From Adhaeribacter sp. (GTDB taxonomy: Bacteria; Bacteroidota; Bacteroidia; Cytophagales; Hymenobacteraceae): DNA of 7,981 bases. The stretch spans positions 1 through 7,981 of the forward strand of contig JAQBNV010000234.1 of assembly GCA_028288395.1 (NCBI GenBank). The letters are read 5' to 3'. Below are positions 7,085 to 7,981 of this stretch, piece after piece. The translations under genes and the position numbers were made by a program. The notes under the pieces are model-generated. The model saw only the letters and a program-made list of their open reading frames with translations, had not been told where the DNA came from and did no database searches. Within the stretch, counting starts at the first letter, position 1. The number at the start of each line of letters is the position of its first letter.

Positions 7085-7981
7085 GTGCAGAAAAAAAACC
7101 GCCTGCGCAAACGCCATTATCCATTATGGTGGCTTTTGCAGGGCCTTTCCCGATTACCCTTCGGAATATTATACCTGGTAGCAGATTTTGTGTGCTTTCT
7201 GCTTTTTTACGTAGTTAAATACCGTAAAAAGGTTGTTTACCTGAACCTGCGTAATTCCTTTCCGGCCAAAACAGAGGCCGAAATCCACCAGATTGCAAAA
7301 ACCTTTTATCATAACCTGGCCGATATTATTTTCGAAATATTAAAACTCGGTACCATTTCTAAGGCTGAAATGTGCCGCCGGGTGCATTACAAAAATCCGG
7401 AACTTCTGCAAGACTATCTGGACCAAGGTTTGACCATTATTAGCCTGGGTTCCCACGCGTGTAACTGGGAGTGGGGTTTAGCTTCGTCCTCGTGTTATTT
7501 TCAGGAACCGGCCGATGGCGTTTACAAACCGCTGGAGAATGATTTTTTCGAAAAATATATGCGTTTTCTGCGCAGCCGGCTGGGACCTAATCCGTTACCC
7601 ATGAAAGATGTCTTGCGCCACCTGATACGAAACCGGCAGGAACCGCGAATGGTTGCGATGTTATCGGACCAAACCCCTCCCCGGGGCGAAATACAATATT
7701 GGACGTCTTTCCTGCACCAGGATACCGGTTTTTATGTGGGAGCCGATAAACTGGCGGCTACCTTTAAGTACCCGGTCGTATTTATTTCGGTAGTACGGCG
7801 CAAGCGGGGGCATTATGTTTTTACGTTTGAATTACTGGCCGAACCGGGAGCCGTAACTTCAGCCGAAACTTACCAGGTTACCGAAGCTTATGCGCGAGCG
7901 CTGGAGAAACTGGTGCAACAATATCCGGCCGATTACTTATGGTCGCATCGTCGCTGGAAACACAAGCGGCCAGTGGAAGCA
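7085..7981 (+). CDS. Lysophospholipid/lipid A acyltransferase (HtrB/LpxL family), GTG start, 3' end outside the window
   Basis: 299 codons are open from GTG at 7085 to the last base of the window. The frame has a stop at 7055-7057 and no ATG until deep in the protein, so GTG is the best start. The protein has a basic N-terminus (MQKKNRLRKRHYPLWW), one hydrophobic segment (about 24-45) that should anchor it to the inner membrane, then the acyltransferase domain. The catalytic HX4E motif is SHACNWEWG (H124 and E129). The substrate-binding motif appears as VYKPLEND (146-153), followed by MLSDQTPPRGE (192-202). The C-terminus carries the family signature PADYLWSHRRWK (281-292), so only a few residues are probably missing. 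The family transfers acyl chains onto lipid A precursors in the inner membrane. Bacteroidota also use relatives for other envelope lipids, such as aminolipids, so the exact acceptor is open. Its divergent neighbour is a WbqC-like gene. No other lipid A gene is in view. Confidence 0.92.
   Translation, partial: MQKKNRLRKRHYPLWWLLQGLSRLPFGILYLVADFVCFLLFYVVKYRKKVVYLNLRNSFPAKTEAEIHQIAKTFYHNLADIIFEILKLGTISKAEMCRRVHYKNPELLQDYLDQGLTIISLGSHACNWEWGLASSSCYFQEPADGVYKPLENDFFEKYMRFLRSRLGPNPLPMKDVLRHLIRNRQEPRMVAMLSDQTPPRGEIQYWTSFLHQDTGFYVGADKLAATFKYPVVFISVVRRKRGHYVFTFELLAEPGAVTSAETYQVTEAYARALEKLVQQYPADYLWSHRRWKHKRPVEA

Noticed and set aside
1..7981. A mobile element, CRISPR array, defence island, toxin-antitoxin pair, tRNA or riboswitch
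   Set aside because: I looked for direct repeats, terminal inverted repeats, transposase or integrase motifs, cloverleaf sequences and small paired genes and saw none. The genes are intact housekeeping types with similar codon use.

Overview
The window reads as ordinary chromosome from a member of the Bacteroidota. A Cytophagales/Hymenobacteraceae-like organism is my best guess, but that rests on protein style, not on a search. Supporting signs are the family versions of the proteins (a leaderless BtuF-like binding protein, a WbqC-like protein, a HtrB/LpxL-type acyltransferase ending in a WSHRRWK motif), moderate-GC coding sequence separated by very A/T-rich gaps, few or no recognisable Shine-Dalgarno sequences, and TAA as the stop of all four complete genes.

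Layout, left to right. Positions 1-587 (minus) hold the N-terminal 195 codons of a BtuF-like periplasmic-binding-fold protein whose 3' end lies outside the window. A 197-bp gap follows, containing a strong hairpin (729-767) that serves as the terminator of the next gene. Positions 785-1873 (minus) encode an M42-family metallo-aminopeptidase with all expected metal and catalytic residues. A 120-bp A/T-rich gap contains a near-perfect 28-bp A/T-only dyad. Positions 1994-3553 (minus) encode a carboxyltransferase (beta) subunit of an acyl-CoA (propionyl-CoA-like) carboxylase. A 137-bp gap follows, carrying the clpC terminator. Positions 3691-6270 (minus) encode a full-length ClpC AAA+ unfoldase. 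Positions 6365-6988 (minus) encode a WbqC-like protein. After a 96-bp divergent gap, 7085 to the window end (plus) encodes a lysophospholipid/lipid A acyltransferase that starts at GTG and is almost complete.

The genes do not form one pathway. They are separate housekeeping functions: protein quality control (ClpC), peptide turnover (M42 peptidase), short-chain acyl-CoA metabolism (carboxyltransferase), possible corrinoid or metal-complex binding (BtuF-like), and cell-envelope assembly (WbqC-like and the divergent acyltransferase). The hairpins after the peptidase and clpC suggest that clpC, the carboxylase/peptidase pair and the BtuF-like gene are at least partly separate transcription units.

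I found no mobile element, CRISPR array, RNA gene, defence or toxin module, or convincing new system. The findings are modest: two dyad symmetries in gaps, an acyltransferase gene easily missed because of its GTG start and lost stop, and a few context points.
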